From NCBI GenBank assembly GCA_005883625.1, contig VBDU01000048.1, forward strand, positions 1 to 64,000: DNA of 64,000 bases, in the 5' to 3' direction. The notes under the pieces are model-generated. The model had not been told where the DNA came from, searched no databases, and saw nothing but the letters and a program-made list of their open reading frames with translations. Of the stretch, positions 63,130 through 64,000 are shown piece after piece. The stretch's first letter is position 1. Each line of letters starts with the position of its first letter. This stretch comes from Chloroflexota bacterium (GTDB lineage Bacteria; Chloroflexota; Limnocylindria; P2-11E). The translations under genes were made by a program, and so were the position numbers.

Positions 63130-64000
63130 GTGGCGACCACCGGTGCGCTAGCGCCGCGGGCGAGGCCGTTCGTCGGCCTCGCCCGTCCGCGTTTCGGGAT
63201 CGAGACGCTCATCCTCGCCGGCGTCGCCGTCGTCGTCGGCTACCTCGTCCTCAGCCCGCTCGCGCTCCTCGTCGTGACGAGCTTCCGCCGCTACGACTTC
63301 ACCGGCCAGGCGATCGGATACGCGTTCACGCTGGACAACTACCGCGAGGTCTTCCTGAGCGGAGAGCTTGCCGCGGCGGCGTGGAGCTCGGCGCTCTACG
63401 CCGGCGGCGGCACGCTCCTCGCGGTCGCGTTCGGGACCGCGCTCGCTTGGGTGGTCGAGCGCACGAACGCGCCGTTCCGGACGAGCTTCACTCTGCTCGC
63501 CGCGGCTACCTACTTCGTGCCGGGCGTCCTCATGGCGCTCGGCTGGAACGCGCTCGCGAACGTCCGCATCGGCACGCTCAACCGCCTGCTCCAGTCGTTC
63601 GTCCCGGTCACGCAGGGGCCGCTCGACATCAACACGATCGCCGGGATGACGTGGGTCTTCGGGACCCATCTCTACCCGATCGTCTTCCTCATCATGGGCG
63701 CTGCCTTCCGCACGATGGACCCCGCGCTCGAGGAGGCCGCGGCGCTCAGCGGCGCGGGCATCTGGGCGCGGCTCCGGACGGTGACGCTCGCCGTCTCGCG
63801 CCCGGCGATCCTGTCGGCGCTGCTCATCGTGTTCGTCCGCGGGCTCGAGTCGTTCGATGTCCCGCTGATCCTCGGTCTGCCGGGCAAGATCAACGTGCTC
63901 ACGACCGAGGTGTATTCGACCGCGACGCTCCACCGGCCGCCGGAGCTGGGGATCTCAGCGACGCTGGGTCTCATCCTCCTCGCGGTCAGCATCGCGGGCG
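63130..64000 (+). CDS. ABC transporter permease (FbpB type), cut by the window end
   Basis: Open to the last base. From the GTG it reads VATTGALAPRARPFVGLARPRFGIETLILAGVAVVVGYLVLSPLALLVVTSFRRYDF, then successive membrane helices, and an EAA loop MDPALEEAAALSGAGIWARLRTVTLAVSRPAIL followed by FVRGLESFDVPLILGLPGKINVLTTEVY. This is the first module of a double-length permease like that at 17006-18739. About 290 residues are visible; the second module must lie beyond the window. It works with the binding protein just upstream and the ATPase encoded divergently. Confidence 0.88.
   Translation, partial: MATTGALAPRARPFVGLARPRFGIETLILAGVAVVVGYLVLSPLALLVVTSFRRYDFTGQAIGYAFTLDNYREVFLSGELAAAAWSSALYAGGGTLLAVAFGTALAWVVERTNAPFRTSFTLLAAATYFVPGVLMALGWNALANVRIGTLNRLLQSFVPVTQGPLDINTIAGMTWVFGTHLYPIVFLIMGAAFRTMDPALEEAAALSGAGIWARLRTVTLAVSRPAILSALLIVFVRGLESFDVPLILGLPGKINVLTTEVYSTATLHRPPELGISATLGLILLAVSIAG

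Overview
The window is GC-rich (about two thirds G+C by eye) and densely packed, with many 4-base gene overlaps, GTG and TTG starts, and ABC uptake genes. Several features point to a soil or freshwater Chloroflexota bacterium of the Limnocylindria/Ellin6529 type: a DUF5667-like protein beside an ECF sigma factor, an Flp pilin, stand-alone Clp_N proteins, extradiol dioxygenases and many orphan solute-binding proteins. The phylum call is an inference from gene content; no rRNA or tRNA gene is visible.

Layout. 0-5.2 kb: glycerol-3-phosphate uptake and use (frame-disturbed permease tail, UgpB-like binding protein, GlpD, GlpK, glycerophosphodiesterase). 5.2-12.3 kb: single-gene housekeeping and redox functions (aldo/keto reductase, beta-lactamase-fold hydrolase, epimerase, response regulator, aspartoacylase-like enzyme, NHL-repeat protein, zinc alcohol dehydrogenase). 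12.3-25.1 kb: uptake and breakdown of small, probably aromatic, carboxylates. It holds two complete ABC operons, one carrying a VOC extradiol dioxygenase gene, a LigB/LigA-type dioxygenase pair with a binding-protein gene between the subunits, a CoA transferase and an amidohydrolase. 25.1-31.3 kb: a second zinc dehydrogenase, a phosphoesterase lipoprotein, an MBL lactonase-like enzyme, a secreted beta-repeat protein and an M20 peptidase. 31.3-34.7 kb: an ECF sigma factor with a DUF5667-like partner, then a secreted five-repeat helical protein and a 49-residue Flp pilin. 34.8-39 kb: small membrane proteins, a pair of GKKGG proteins, ArsC, an MFS transporter and a YiiX-like hydrolase. 39.1-43.4 kb: a 1439-residue secreted protein combining a beta-propeller, PKD domains and an LCAT-type lipase. 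43.6-50.1 kb: a helix-turn-helix regulator, an M20 amidohydrolase, an MFS transporter, a DinB-like protein, and an unusual P-loop kinase followed by two orphan Clp_N proteins. 50.2-55.1 kb: a second beta-repeat protein, a deletion scar joining a PPOX gene to an ECF sigma remnant ahead of an intact anti-sigma factor, a cytochrome P460-cupredoxin lipoprotein, and an ORF6N gene with a duplicated palindrome. 55.2-64 kb: an eight-gene minus-strand run (ABC ATPase, deacetylase, isochorismatase-like protein, two cupins, E1 alpha and beta, binding protein), then a divergent binding protein and permease cut by the window end.

Genome-level patterns run through the window. About ten genes have a -10-like hexamer 6-7 bases before the start codon, which implies leaderless transcription. 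Several genes have no ATG/GTG/TTG at the position the family requires, only ATA, ACG, CTG or ATC. Five convergent gene pairs interlock their stop codons within four bases. A short GC hairpin repeat recurs at the 3' ends of genes and in two cases is translated as their C-terminal tail. The best candidates for an undescribed system are the P-loop kinase with orphan Clp_N proteins (47.1-50.1 kb), the sigma/anti-sigma scar beside the P460-cupredoxin protein (52.3-54.6 kb), and the ORF6N gene whose promoter palindrome is copied inside its own coding sequence (54.6-55.15 kb).
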